Notes: generated by a model not told the origin, from the sequence alone. Numbered from the stretch's first letter, positions 11,051 to 22,138 are shown. The stretch is 64,000 nucleotides of DNA from Ascaphus truei (GCA_036426205.1 CM071568.1:40327221-40391220), one strand, 5' to 3'. Made by a program: numbers and translations.

Positions 11051-12389
11051 TGTAACGGGTATTCCACCCCACCCAATCGCAGATATGTGTGGGTGCGGGG
11101 AACTTAGTGTTACCAGGTGTGGTGCTTTACCTGTTAGGCTCACAGGAGGGCTGAGCTTCCGCCACGGGGAACCTGGGGCAATTATATTAAGAGTAACCCT
11201 GTACTCGGTGCAGCGCCTCCCCCTGCGATGGTTCCCGGCAGAGCGGGAATTGGTCCTCGCAGGACACATACAAATAACCAGCACACCATATGTAAACAAT
11301 CAATGACTTTACTTGTGCACATAGAACGTACTTGCATATAATAACCATAAGCAGATGCACGTATATCAACAGGTGTCCCTCCCTAGAGGAGACACTAACA
11401 ACCGCGTCGCACAGGATGCTACCTTCCCTCACAAACTCCACCGGATGATCCCACCCAGTGTCCAGTAGCCCCACACAGTATTACCCCACCCTTCAAGTGA
11501 GATGTGTGTGTGTGACTGCGCAGCCACTATGTCCCGTGTGAATATGAGTGAGCTCAGTGGTGCACTTGTAGATTACCTGCCGGACACTCCGGTGCCCGGA
11601 CCTGCCAAGGAACTTCACAAAGGATCCGAAGACTGATGTCGGCTGAATGCAGGAGCTACTGTCCGGGGCGATCCCACCCAGATGGCTACTGCCATGACAG
11701 CGAAGGTCTGAGCCCAAACCTCTGGACGGACGCGCAGCTTCTGCTGTGTCCCTAACTGGCTCTAGAAAGTAAGTGACAGGGTCCCTAACCTGAGGGCTGT
11801 CCCTGACACAACTCACTCTACTGGGTGGCTCAGGGCTATCTCGGGCCTTGGGGGCTGCTGGCCTAGTGCAGGGAGTCACTGACTCCTGCACCCTACCTCC
11901 TTCCCCTGGCTGCTCCTGGCTCTGACTGAACTGCATGCTCCAAGCCCGTGAAATGTATCTATTTGCTCCTGCAGGGTCATCCTCCAGCCCTATTGGCTCC
12001 CTGGCGTCACGTGGGGCGCTGCAGAGGCTCATGGGACTTATAGTCCCTTCCAAGAGCCTTCCCTGGTAGGTTAGGGTTCGCGCGCTTCTCACTGCGCATG
12101 CGCGACCTATCTGTGGGCCTCCCGGCTCTCCTAGCCCCTGCGCATGCAACCCGCAATGGTGGCTTCCTTCACCCCGAGCCGCCAGGACCCTCGCGACGCG
12201 ACCGCGGCCCTAGCAATGGCCCGATCGCATCCCCGGCAACCGGCCGCATCTGAGGTAGCGCGCTGATCCCTGTTCCGGCCCCCACCTTTGGAAGCAGCCA
12301 TCGGGTCCATCGCTGGCTCCGGCGGCACCCGCGACCGCGCTGCTCCAAAGGAGGGGGGTCTGAGAGAACCGCTGGGGACCAGGGCTACA
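11051..12389 (-). repeat. Element A 3' LTR
   Basis: On the minus strand it begins TGTAGCCCTGG and ends CCCGTTACA. It matches the 5' LTR along its full length with scattered substitutions and small indels. The U5 motif corresponding to TGGAGGCGCTGC (minus strand, about 11210-11221) has one changed base here. Confidence 0.9.
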
Positions 12390-13694
12390 CTCTCCCCCTG
12401 GTGAAAAATCCAACGTCCCCGCTTGGGGAACGACATAACCAAGTACAAATGTTATATAATCAAAATGCTGTGCATAGGAAATACAACTTATCACATGGTC
12501 TTTATATGACTTGGTACACCACATAACACCCACAGTAATACCCGAGGCCGGCTGAGTGATTGCTGTTTGCTGAGACCATTTGTGGGGTGCCCCTAACTCA
12601 CCAGGTGGGGGTACCTCACTTTTGCGTTTGTGAGCCACCCCCGGGAGAATCTCTTGACAATCGTGCTCAGGGGTAACAGTCACAAGCTCCTCTATACTTC
12701 CTCCCCCTGGAGGAAGGAAAAGTGCAATGTCTCTTGGCCAGACCTTTACCCAGCCATCCACCTCGCACATGCGGCATACCGGGAGGTCCTGACCTTTTCC
12801 TCTGTCCATGACGTGATGAATGGAACGCTCCTTTTTGGGCTTGAAGGAGGCAATTTTCACTAAATCCATCGCCACACAGTCCTTGTCCCTGAGTACTTGC
12901 GAGGCTTCTACTGGGAAGCGAGCAATGGGCAATGTCTCTTTACTCAAAGTCTCTGTCTCACCCTGCCGGCGGTTATGGGTTGCTACCTTACCACTGCGTT
13001 GATTCACGGTGGCCAACAGGTCCTCGGGGACGCTGTCAGTTCCCACCCAGGCTGTAGTGGGACCTGTCCCCGGCACTTCTGGGGCAGTCCATTCACCTTC
13101 TGCAAACTCGGGAGATTGGGATCCCAGTCCTGGGACCATTTGGGTCGGAGCGCACGGGCTCATACTCAGGTCAGGAGCCTTAGTTCGGGCCTTTTCCACA
13201 GCCGCCTGTGGGGAGTTAGGAGGTTCCTCACCACTCCGCTGGCCTGCGATGGGTTCCTCTTCATCTGGAACACTGTCAGGTACCATCTGTGTTTCACTGG
13301 ACATCACGATGGGGCTGACTTTTCTCTTCGCCTGGACGATAGGCGGTAGGTACTGGTCCACTCGCACAACTGGACAGCTGGCTGCTAAGGGAGACACCTC
13401 CGCCAGGACGCGATGCCGAGTGGAGCCATTCACCCTGGTGGCCACACCCGACACCCCTGGGGCAGTCAACTCTCCTGAGTCTTCGTTAGGTACTGGTCCC
13501 CAGCCTAAGACCGATGGTACCATTGGAGTAGGCCGGACTGGCCGTTGTAGGGCACACGGGCCCACATCCGAGCAAGCGGCAGCATCTGGATACACCTCAT
13601 CTAGGGCACACGGACCCATAGCAGGCTCTGTATCCACCGAGATAGTTGGCTCGGTGACTACACTAGAGTGGTTCGCCGGCAGGCACATCACCAC
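12210..13694 (-). CDS. Element A downstream ORF, 494 codons, unknown function
   Basis: An uninterrupted minus-strand ORF that runs through the polypurine tract and about 180 bases into the 3' LTR, so its last 60 or so residues are LTR-encoded. It overlaps no recognised pol domain. The protein is rich in Pro, Glu, Ser and Val. Acidic repeats such as GPCAL and TQMVP occur in the first 200 residues, with a basic patch SFKPKKERS and a CRMCE motif around residues 290-320. It is in a different frame from the upstream ORF, whose stop lies 20 bases upstream on the minus strand. The two together total 935 codons, close to the 934-codon single ORF of element B, so a frameshift may have split one reading frame. 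I did not recognise a family. Confidence 0.6.
   Translation of the reverse strand: MVMCLPANHSSVVTEPTISVDTEPAMGPCALDEVYPDAAACSDVGPCALQRPVRPTPMVPSVLGWGPVPNEDSGELTAPGVSGVATRVNGSTRHRVLAEVSPLAASCPVVRVDQYLPPIVQAKRKVSPIVMSSETQMVPDSVPDEEEPIAGQRSGEEPPNSPQAAVEKARTKAPDLSMSPCAPTQMVPGLGSQSPEFAEGEWTAPEVPGTGPTTAWVGTDSVPEDLLATVNQRSGKVATHNRRQGETETLSKETLPIARFPVEASQVLRDKDCVAMDLVKIASFKPKKERSIHHVMDRGKGQDLPVCRMCEVDGWVKVWPRDIALFLPPGGGSIEELVTVTPEHDCQEILPGVAHKRKSEVPPPGELGAPHKWSQQTAITQPASGITVGVMWCTKSYKDHVISCISYAQHFDYITFVLGYVVPQAGTLDFSPGGECSPGPQRFSQTPLLWSSAVAGAAGASDGPDGCFQRWGPEQGSARYLRCGRLPGMRSGHC
12390..12403 (-). other. Polypurine tract of element A
   Basis: On the minus strand CACCAGGGGGAGAG lies immediately upstream of the 3' LTR, the usual site of plus-strand priming. 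The first 12 bases are identical to the tract of element B at 63265-63276. Confidence 0.8.
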
Positions 13695-13713
13695 AAGTGG
13701 TTGGTCGCTGGAA

Positions 13714-15039
13714 TCACAAAGTAGATGGGGGTATAGACAACTTACCCTGTGATTCCGGAATCTGCTGGTCTGGGCTCTGTAGTTCCTGCTCGGGAACCGG
13801 GTCTGGAACCAACATCTGGGGTTCCAACATCGGTAGCTCGGCCTTCGGCGGCTCTAGCTCAGGACCTGAATCTAGAATGTCCATTTGGGCACACGGGCCC
13901 TCCACAACCTCCAGCTCCGATGTAGGTGGACTAGCAGCCGGGTTGACCACCGGGGTAGAGACATCAGGCGCCTCTTTCTCCACGGGTTCTGCCATCAGAG
14001 GTTCCTGCTCTACCACTAGGACGTCCCCTTTGAGAGGGTCTGGAACCATGGGTAGAATGCTCAAGTCCTCCGAAATTTCTGTGAGACGGGTAGATTGGTT
14101 AGCTATACTGACCGGCTCCGTATTAAAGTAGACCGCTTTGCCCCCGGCGGATTCTGCAGGCGGGGGCATAATAGGCTTCAAGAAACATATCCCGCAGTGG
14201 GCACATTCGGGCTCCCACACCAGTTCGCCTCTAGAACATTCACAGGTGGTACTAAAACATCGGATACACTTTTCTTCTCCCACCTCGGTTGTCTGGAAGC
14301 CTAGCGAGGACTCGGATATGTTGACTCCCTTGCCACAGACTTCCTGAAGGCAGGGGCACATTAGCACGAGGGCATCTATTCCGGGCAATTGCCAGGCCGC
14401 ATACGCGCTAGAGTGTAACTCCTTGCAGTCTATTTCATTTCCAAGGGGAAAATAATCTGTTTCTGCGACGGTGTCTGGAACATCACTTTGGACACACACG
14501 GCCCGGGGAGTCTTGGGGATTAAGGCAGACTGAGTAGCATTGTAACTCACTTCAGTAGAGAGGTCAGGCTCCTCTTCCTCTGCTGGTTCTGCAGCCCACA
14601 ACTGCACGGGTCTCAGGAGCTGTATCCTGCAGCAGGCACACTTGAGTCCCCAGACCAATTCACAAAATGAGCAGTCACATTTGTTACAGATACATTTTAT
14701 GCACCCCTCCCCGCTCGCAATTTCCAACTGATCTTCTATTATTTCCTTCAAGGTGTTAAAGTCCATACTACCCGACGAACTCAATGATTTTGTTAAGCAC
14801 TGACACAAAAGAAAGGATACGCTCCCTGCCTTAGTCTGCCAGACTCCATACGACGGAGAGCGGGTTTCTCTGCATCCAGTACTTTCTTTGATGGGAACAG
14901 CAGTTACTGGTTGAAACTCACGGTGCTTGCTCCCCCTGGTGGAATTTAAAGGAGGGGAGGCACACTCTTTCAATGAGCGTTTGTGGCTTTGCACGGTGCC
15001 ACTCAGTTGGCGGGGGTGGGGCTTAGGTTTTCCCGCCAA
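13714..15039 (-). CDS. Element A Cys-rich ORF, 441 codons, unknown function
   Basis: Intact minus-strand ORF. It has two copies of a cysteine motif: KCICNKC.CSFCELVWGLKCACC at about residues 114-137, and KCIRCFSTTCECS.GELVWEPECAHCG at about 258-284. Each is followed by a hydrophobic L+P stretch (LLRPV, FLKPI). This looks like a small zinc-binding fold repeated twice. Between and after them the chain is acidic and proline-rich. The 934-codon protein of element B has a comparable motif (CLCLQC then CPHCG). A gag or nucleocapsid-like role is possible because the ORF lies where gag normally sits, but the pattern is not a retroviral CCHC knuckle. No known family was recognised. Confidence 0.65.
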   Translation of the reverse strand: MAGKPKPHPRQLSGTVQSHKRSLKECASPPLNSTRGSKHREFQPVTAVPIKESTGCRETRSPSYGVWQTKAGSVSFLLCQCLTKSLSSSGSMDFNTLKEIIEDQLEIASGEGCIKCICNKCDCSFCELVWGLKCACCRIQLLRPVQLWAAEPAEEEEPDLSTEVSYNATQSALIPKTPRAVCVQSDVPDTVAETDYFPLGNEIDCKELHSSAYAAWQLPGIDALVLMCPCLQEVCGKGVNISESSLGFQTTEVGEEKCIRCFSTTCECSRGELVWEPECAHCGICFLKPIMPPPAESAGGKAVYFNTEPVSIANQSTRLTEISEDLSILPMVPDPLKGDVLVVEQEPLMAEPVEKEAPDVSTPVVNPAASPPTSELEVVEGPCAQMDILDSGPELEPPKAELPMLEPQMLVPDPVPEQELQSPDQQIPESQGKLSIPPSTL

Positions 15040-15129
15040 TCCTGGACGGTTTTCTGCAAAGTCATTCTGCGCCGCCTTGAGCGCAACACCACGTGCCTGT
15101 TGCCAACTTGGGGAAAGTTGCCATGGCGC

Positions 15130-15474
15130 TTAGTCAGAGTAGACTAAAGGGTAACCCTCAGGGGGGCACCCAGGCATACACAACGTGGATGGTGCCTCTG
15201 ACAGGCATATATCCCACGTGGGGGTCACCACAAAAAGTATCGATCTCCACAGGGATGTGGGGTCTTGATCTTCATCTAACATACAGGCGTACGGCCACCC
15301 GGGGATTTTACGCACATGATTACAGACCTCCACAGCTGATATATTTGCGGGAAGGCCTCCTACGGCCACCACACGGCGGGGGCTAAAATCTTGCCTCAAA
15401 GCCCAGCCAAGGACCTCGCGTTTGGACTTCACAAACATGGTGGGACAATTTGACAAAAAAATTGGACAGGGCAC
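15130..15474 (-). CDS. Gag N-terminal-like fragment, 114 codons
   Basis: The first ORF after the primer-binding site. The stretch RRVVAVGGLPANISAVEV..HVRKIPGWPYA..LDE.QDP resembles the RRM-like N-terminal part of Ty3/Gypsy gag proteins and of the PNMA family that descends from them. It stops after 114 residues with no capsid or CCHC zinc knuckle. It may be a remnant of the autonomous ancestor's gag retained for RNA packaging. The match is from memory of the family pattern and should be treated as tentative. Confidence 0.5.
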   Translation of the reverse strand: MPCPIFLSNCPTMFVKSKREVLGWALRQDFSPRRVVAVGGLPANISAVEVCNHVRKIPGWPYACMLDEDQDPTSLWRSILFVVTPTWDICLSEAPSTLCMPGCPPEGYPLVYSD

Positions 15475-15484
15475 CCCAGGTCTT

Positions 15485-15502
15485 CTCTCAGCAGCGCCTC
15501 CA
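15485..15502 (-). other. Primer-binding site of element A
   Basis: Minus strand TGGAGGCGCTGCTGAGAG, two bases after the 5' LTR. The first 16 bases are identical to the site of element B. The complement has the CCA end and U73 expected of a threonine tRNA 3' end, with a few mismatches to the vertebrate tRNA-Thr sequence as I remember it. Confidence 0.75.
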
Positions 15503-15504
15503 AA

Positions 15505-16853
15505 TGTAACGGGTATTCCACCCCACCCAATCGCAGATATAGTGTGGGTGCGGGGAACTTATTGTTACCAGGTGTGGTGCTTTACCTGTTAGGCTCACAG
15601 GATGGCTGAGCTTACGCCACGGGGAACCTGGGGCAATTATATTAAGAGTAACCCTGTACTCGGTGCAGCGCCTCCACCTGCAATGGTTCCCGGCAGAGCG
15701 GGAATTGGTCCTCGCAGGACACATACAAATAACCAGCACACCATATGTAAACAATCAATGACTTTACTTGTGCACATAGAACGTACTTGCATATAATAAC
15801 CATAAGCAGATGCACGTATATCAACAGGTGTCCCTCCCTAGAGGAGACACTAACAACCGCGTCGCGCAGGACGCTACCTTCCCTCACAACCCCCACCGGA
15901 TGATCCCACCCAGTGTCCAGTAGCCCCACACAGTAATACCCCACCCTTCAAGTGAGATGTGTATGTGTGACTGCGCAGCCACTATGTCCCGTGTGAATAT
16001 GAGTGAGCTCGTTGGTGCACTTGTAGATTACCTGTCGGACACTCGGGTGCCCGGACCTGCCAAGGAACTTCACAAAGGATCCAAAGACTGATGTCGGCTG
16101 AATGCAGGAGCTACCCTCCGGGGCGATCCCACCTGGATGGCTACTGCAACGACAGCGAAGGTCTGAGCCCAAACCTCTGGACGGACGTGCAGCTTCTGCT
16201 GTGTCCCTAACTGGCTCTAGAAAGTAAGTGACAGGGTCCCTAACCTGAGGGCTGTCCCTGACACAACTCACTCTACTGGGTGGCTCAGGGCTATCTCGGG
16301 CCTTGGGGGCTGCTGGCCTAGTGCAGGGAGTCACTGACTCCTGCACCCTACCTCCTTCCCCTGGCTGCTCCTGGCTCTGACTGAACTGCGTGCTCCAAGC
16401 CCGCGAAATGTATCTATTTGCTCCTGCAGGGTCATCCTCCAGCCCTATTGGCTCCCTGGTGTCACGTGAGGCGCTGCAGAGGCTCATGGGACTTATAGTC
16501 CCTTCCAAGAGCCTTCCCTGGTAGGTTAGGGTTCGCGCGCTTCTCACTGCGCATGCGCGACCTATCTGTGGGCCTCCCGGCGCTCCTAGCCCCTTTGCAT
16601 GCGCAACGCAACCCGCAATGGCGGCTTCCTTCACCCCGAGCTGCCGGGACCCTCGCGACGCGACCGCGGCCCTAGCAACGGCCCGATCGCGTCCCCGGCA
16701 ACCGGCCGCATCTCTGAGGTAGCGCACTGCTCCCTGCTCCGGCCCCCACCTTTGGAAGCAGCCGTCGGGTCCGTTGCTGGCTCCGGTGGCACCTGCGACC
16801 GCGCTGCTCCAAAGTAGGGGGGTCTGAGAGAACCGCTGGGGACCAGGGCTACA
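15505..16853 (-). repeat. Element A 5' LTR
   Basis: Minus strand TGTAGCCCTGG to CCCGTTACA. The U5 part contains TGGAGGCGCTGC at 15676-15665, an exact 12-base copy of the start of the element's own primer-binding site. A downstream CTCAGC..TCCTGTGAGCC then CTAACAGGTAAAG block follows. Confidence 0.9.
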
Positions 16854-17030
16854 TATTATAATTTTTAGTACACAATATTGAAGCAGGGGGTGTCCAGAGC
16901 TGAACCCCATTCATTTCAGGTCTGGGGACCTCCTGCTTCCAGAGACACAGACCTCGGTAGGGGGTGCCTGTATCTCCTGCAAGTTGAAATCTCCCCCCGT
17001 CTCATTGCCCACGAGACAGGGACAAACATT
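16854..17030. repeat. Fragment of the GCAGGGGGTC palindromic family
   Basis: Contains GAAGCAGGGGGTGTCCAGAG then CTGAACC and CCTCCTGCTTCC, the core of the palindromic repeats at 35833-36152 and 36218-36482. It continues into the hammerhead motif at 17031. Confidence 0.55.
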
Positions 17031-17075
17031 AAACACTCCTGATGAAGCGATTCTCGCGAAATGCGTAGAGTGTTT
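17031..17075 (+). ncRNA. Hammerhead ribozyme motif, canonical core
   Basis: Stem I strands AAACACTC (17031-17038) and GAGTGTTT (17068-17075) pair perfectly over 8 bp. They enclose CTGATGA (17039-17045), a stem II hairpin (GCGA at 17047-17050 with TCGC at 17054-17057, loop TTC) and GAAA (17058-17061). TGCGTA follows, giving a minimal, nearly self-complementary stem III (ATGCGT) and a GUA cleavage triplet at 17065-17067. All invariant core bases are present. Hammerheads with very short stem III are known from Penelope-like retroelements and from newt satellite RNA, and are thought to work best as dimers. Activity is not shown by sequence alone. Confidence 0.75.
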
Positions 17076-17744
17076 TGGAGCCTGTCAGTGATTGCTAAGG
17101 ACCTGGAGAGCAAGAGCAGCAGTTCCCCCTTCTCTCTGGACAGCTGAAACCGGAAGTGACGGAACGAGCCGCGGTGACAAACGGATGCGGACGTGACTGG
17201 TGCTCACGGAGCTGGAGGTGACCCCATACAGCTCTCGGGACACCATTAATGCAATTTATGCTTGTTTAAAATGTTGCTGCTTTTGGAGGTCTTTTGATAG
17301 AGTAAACAATTTGTATTTTCTATCTACTTTATTGCTGTGTGTCCCTCTTCCCTGAGCAACATCGGAACCACCCACATCATCGCTTACTTTGAACCACAAG
17401 TGCCACAGATTTGGATATATGCTTATATATTCCCTCAAATGTGAGTAAGTCCATTGTAGGGTTGTTCTCAATTCATCTGAACACCTGCCACAAATTCTAC
17501 TACTCGATGTATTTCTTTTTTTCTCATTTGGTACAGTCCGCTACCCCCCTTATTTTTGGAGAATACTGTTGTGGAGAAGACTCGTGAAACTGTCTAAAAA
17601 GGGTTGAGTGGAGGAGTACATTTATCTTATTTATTTTTTAGTCACTCACTTGGATCACCATTAGGACTTTTAGTCATTTAATCACCTTTTGTTTTAACAA
17701 TATTTATTTCACTTTGCACATTTCAGTGAGAGTGTTAGAGCGCC
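17076..17744. other. Unassigned, probably the rest of the hammerhead repeat
   Basis: Roughly 670 bases with no ORF of note. It is likely the body of the ribozyme-bearing repeat, up to the truncated end of the minus-strand L1. Confidence 0.4.
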
Positions 17745-20700
17745 ACCTATTGTGTTTTTATCAATATACTTTGGGCATTCCCACCAGATGTGTCCTAGCA
17801 TCTCTGAGTCTGCAGTTCCACCAACAGAGCGGTGAGTGCACAGGGGAGCTAGAATTCAACTTAGTGGATGTGAATAGCCATCTATGTAAAATTTTAATGT
17901 TTGTTTCTCTAACTGCTGCGTATCTGGAAGATATGGCCATCCCATAAATATTTGTCTAGATTTGTCTTCAACATCTAAATGTGAGTTCAATACCTTCTCC
18001 CACTGAACAATCCAATTATTCTTAGCTTCCTCTGGGTATTTAGCTAGGCTTTGATTGAATTGTGATATTGTTCCTTTTATTCTATGAAGCCCTACAATAG
18101 AGATTTTCTAAATCAGAACGAGATCTATGGATATTTTCTTTCAACTCAGGAGAAGATAAAAAAATGTCTCAATTAAAGAATAGCCTGGGCAGGATATTAT
18201 ACTTATCAGGAATTGCTTCAAATGGCAGGCTATGTCTGTTCCCAACCAAGTCCTTAACTCTCCAAACTCCTGCCTTACGTCAATATGGGAAGGCCTTAGA
18301 ATACATGCCTGGGAGGAAAATAATCTGGATTATAGAAAAGCAGTATCAGTGGGGAATGGGTAAAATTGAGCAAAGTCATATTTACAGTTGAGTCCCAGAC
18401 TTTCAATGAATGGGTGATTAGTTTGTGTTTAGATTTGAATGATAGTTTATGGAGCCATAATATGTTTGCAAGGTCTCCACATTCTACTTCCTACATATCC
18501 GTATCCATCCATGGTTTCACTTTATCTGCTAGTGACCAGTTAATTAGATAACTAATAGACGTTGCTTTGTACTATCTGATTAGATCTGATTGGGCAAGAC
18601 CTCCACCTTCTAATGGCGTGGTCATGGTTCTCCTCTTAATCATGGGTTTACGTCCATTCCAGATAAAATCTGTTATTGATTTCTCAAGATCAATAATATA
18701 GGCTTTAAGTACAATCACTGGTAAAACTTGAAACAAATAGAGAATCCTGAGTAGAAGGTTCATTTTAACAGAGGTAATCCTTGCAGACTACAAGAGGGGG
18801 AAAATGCTTACAGGTTTCCCCATCAGTTTTGAGGTGATTTATAAGGGAGGTAGTTTAATATGAAAATGTTGTCGTAGTTTCAAGAGACCCCAAAGTATTT
18901 AATGCTGTCCTCCCAAATTATGGTGTGTTGTTTTTTTAAATTTGTTTAACATATCAAACTGGAGGAACATGCTAAGGGCTTCAGATTTGGATCCATTGAT
19001 CTTGAAATTAGACACAGCTGAAAAAGTCTCTATTTCTTTGAACAACTCTGGTATCGAGATGAAGGGTTAATGTTGTACCCTGAAACAAGTGGCACTATTT
19101 GTCTTTTTTCAGTACCATTACAATGGTCTGAGGATTCTTTGAACACTGAGTGTGACTAACTCTCCTTGCTGGGCTATTATATAAATTGTGACCGCTTGGG
19201 GGGATCGTGCCACAGAGATGCCATGCACCATTGAAAACCCTAACAAATCTTATTGGTTTAACAAGAGTGCAGGGCATGTACACATTTTTTTATTTGTTAA
19301 TCCCAGCAAACTGTTGTCTGCGAATAGTGATATTTTATATTCTCTCACTTATAGGTACTGCTGTAATTCCTCAATTTGACCTAATTCTAGATGCTAGAGC
19401 TTCTAGACATATACAGTATAGAAAACAGAATCGGTGATATGGGGAAGCCCTGTCTTGACCCATTGTAAATCGGAAGAAAATCCAGATGTCTTTACTATTG
19501 CCAATGGTTGTGAGTTTAGGGGTCAGATCCCATTTATAAATCTAGGGCCCAAACCCACTTTTTTCATTATCCTGAACATGAAAGATCAGTTTACTCTGTT
19601 AAAGGCTTTTTCTGCGTCTAACCCCAGAACTACTGTGGGAATTAAATTTACATTGCAGTTGTTCATCCCATTATTTATTCTACCGATGTTGTCTGCTGCT
19701 TGCCTTTCAGGAATAAAATCAGGATGAATTATTGAGTCTAAATAAGTGTTTAATCTATTGGCCATGATTTTGCGAATGCCTTGATGTCCTTGTTAATCAA
19801 TGAAATGGTCCTGTAGAGTACAAGTCCGGGTCTTTGCCTTCTTTAGGTATTCTTTTAATCGCAGCTGTCAACATATCTTTTGGGGGTTGTGAGCCCTCAA
19901 GCATCCCATTAACAACTTGCATTAAGTACCCCAAATAGAGTTAGAGCATACTTTTAAGTTTAGTAAACCCATCAGGACCAGGGGATTCTGAGAATTTCAG
20001 AGATTTAATAACGATGTTTACTTCCTCTGGAGAGACTGGTTTGACCAGTTCTATAGAGGCTTTCATTTCTAGTCTAGGGAATTTGCAGTTTTTCAGATAA
20101 TCATCCACTAGTTTAGCCTTTGTAGAGTCAGCAGGCTCCATACTCTCCAAGTTGTAAAGTGATCTATAATAATTAACAAATTACTTGCTGATTTTGGAGG
20201 GGCTATAATTCAGGGCACCTGTTTTATCCTTTATTGCATAGAAAATTGAGATTGTAAATTGTATTTATTAACTTAGTGGCCAGTAGTCTATCTGCTTTGT
20301 TACCCTTATCATAGAGCAGTTGCCTAGTCCATCTCATGACTTTCTCAGTTTTTTCAATAATGTGATCTCTTGGTTCTAATCTCATACAATCTATTTGCGC
20401 TCTGAGAGTCATGGATTAGTCAAGTATGCAGTCTCTAGATCAGTAAGCTTCCTGTTAAGTTTGTTGAAACTTTTTTATTTTCTCCTTTTTATGTACAGTA
20501 CGATGCAATGCTTATAAAGCTCCCACGAATTACCGCCTTATGGACTGTCGATATCATGGCTGATGTTTATTGGTTCATGACATCAGAAGTAAAGTATTGA
20601 TCAAGTGACCAATGTTGGTCTAGGTGTTTTTGGTGTTAAACCTTTCAGTTCTAAAATAGCCGGCATGTGATCAGACCAGGTCACATTCTCAATTACAGCT

Positions 20701-21125
20701 TCTTTTAGTGAACTGATTATTTCAGAGCTGATCAATATGTAATCGATTGCTCGAGTATTGTCTGTGAGGAGCTGAACTGAAGTTCCTTCATGTTTTTTTT
20801 TATAAGATCTCATGTATTTCTCACAGATGGTGGTCAGGCCTTGGAAGAGGGGTTCAATCTATCCTTGAGATGGTCCAAGACACTGTTAAACTCGCCTCCC
20901 AGGATAAGATGACCCTCTCTATGTTGTGCACTGATAGGGAAGATCTTGTTAAAAAAAAGTGATTTTGGTTATCGTTGAGTGCGTACCATATATACATACA
21001 GTATAAGTCTTACTGTTAGTCCTCCAAGGTTCCCCACTACTATCACTAGCCTACTATCTTTGTCTTTTTTTAAAGTGGTTGTAACAAGGGACTTATCCCT
21101 GTTCAGTAATGTGCCTTTAATCTAG
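17745..21125 (-). pseudogene. L1-like LINE ORF2 pseudogene, 3.4 kb
   Basis: Minus-strand pieces in shifted frames follow the LINE-1 ORF2 order. Endonuclease: LVIVVGNLGGLTV near 21050, LILGGEFNSV near 20900, IDYILIS and WSDHMPAILEL near 20700. Linker near 20300. RT: SPGPDGF near 19970, SRQGFPISP near 19450, and a FADN box near 19320 where FADD is expected. LPVIVLK..I..FIWNGRKP..K lies near 18680, and the C-terminal HIWWECPKY motif near 17780. Many frameshifts and stops, the altered catalytic box and the missing 5' and 3' ends show it is dead. It is a different copy and orientation from the L1 end at 3728-4512. Confidence 0.85.
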
Positions 21126-22138
21126 CAGTGTGGTAGTTAATTACTAAACACAGGTGGTGTATATATAACCTCTAACATACACATATATGCACATCAATGA
21201 TACTATAGGCCGGCGGGGGCCCTCGGGTGTTACCCGCAGGCCTACAGTACCAATTATGTGCCCCCCCCAAATTAATGTCAAAACACATACATACTTATAA
21301 AGCAATAACCACCCCCCCTTAACACATACAGTAGTAATGGCCACAATTACTATTATCCACAAATGGATAATAGTGAATGTGGCCATTTTAAATACATAAA
21401 CACCAATCAATACATTAAATACATATAGTACTCACCCATGTCCGGCTGCCACGATGAAGGCCATCCTCATCTTCATCCTGCCCATGCCCCCTCCACTGCT
21501 GCAAAACAGACACATGAATGAAAACATCCAATGTAATGTCCCCTAACCCCTTAATCACCATAGTGGTTATTAACCACTACAGTCATTAAGGGGTTAACCC
21601 ACCCTCACCCACCACTCGGGACGCCTACATACCCTCCCACACTAACCCCCCACCCCGTATGGCCTAACCACCCTCACCCACTACCCACAAGGGAGGCCTA
21701 CCCTCATACCGTTGGGGCCAATACCCCCTCCCTCCACCCCCAGTACCCACAATAAAAACAATACACAGCCCCACAATAAGCATCATTCTATTTATTAAAT
21801 ACATTACCCACCCCCTGTGCCCCCCCATAAATACATGATTTATCCCTTTACATAAAGGGTTCATACCCCAGCCCCACACGAGTCCCCAGCGGTCTGGCGG
21901 GGCACCTGACAGACCTACAGGGTACCAGCAACTTATTTCACACAGGTTTTGGAGGCCTGTTGGTGGGTCCTGCCAAGCGCCATGGCCCCCAGGTGGTCTC
22001 CTTGGGTCACCGTGGGCCACAATTGGGTCCCCACGGTAGGCCCGCGGATGTCTGGGAGCCCCGGGTCAAACCCACAGGTGTCTGCGGGGCCTCGGGTTGT
22101 TCCCACGGGGGTCTGGGGAACTCACGAGTGCTCACTAC

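Larger units (their letters stand above)
11051..16853 (-). mobile_element. Element A: complete LTR retrotransposon without pol
   Basis: Two LTRs (11051-12389 and 15505-16853) lie in direct orientation and are nearly identical. Host TATT sits just outside each end (11047-11050, 16854-16857), a 4-bp target duplication, so the insertion is intact. Read on the minus strand, the order is 5' LTR, 2-nt spacer, primer-binding site (15502 down to 15485), a short gag-like ORF (15474-15130), a Cys-rich ORF (15039-13714), a second ORF (13694-12210), a polypurine tract (12403-12390) and the 3' LTR. Reverse transcriptase, RNase H, integrase and protease motifs are absent from the 3.1-kb interior. It must depend on another element's enzymes. 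Ty3/Gypsy affinity is inferred from the priming site and the gag-like fragment. Confidence 0.88.

Noticed and set aside
12897..13752. Long plus-strand ORFs opposite element A
   Set aside because: Shadows of the minus-strand ORFs; low-complexity Ser/Gly content and no domain.
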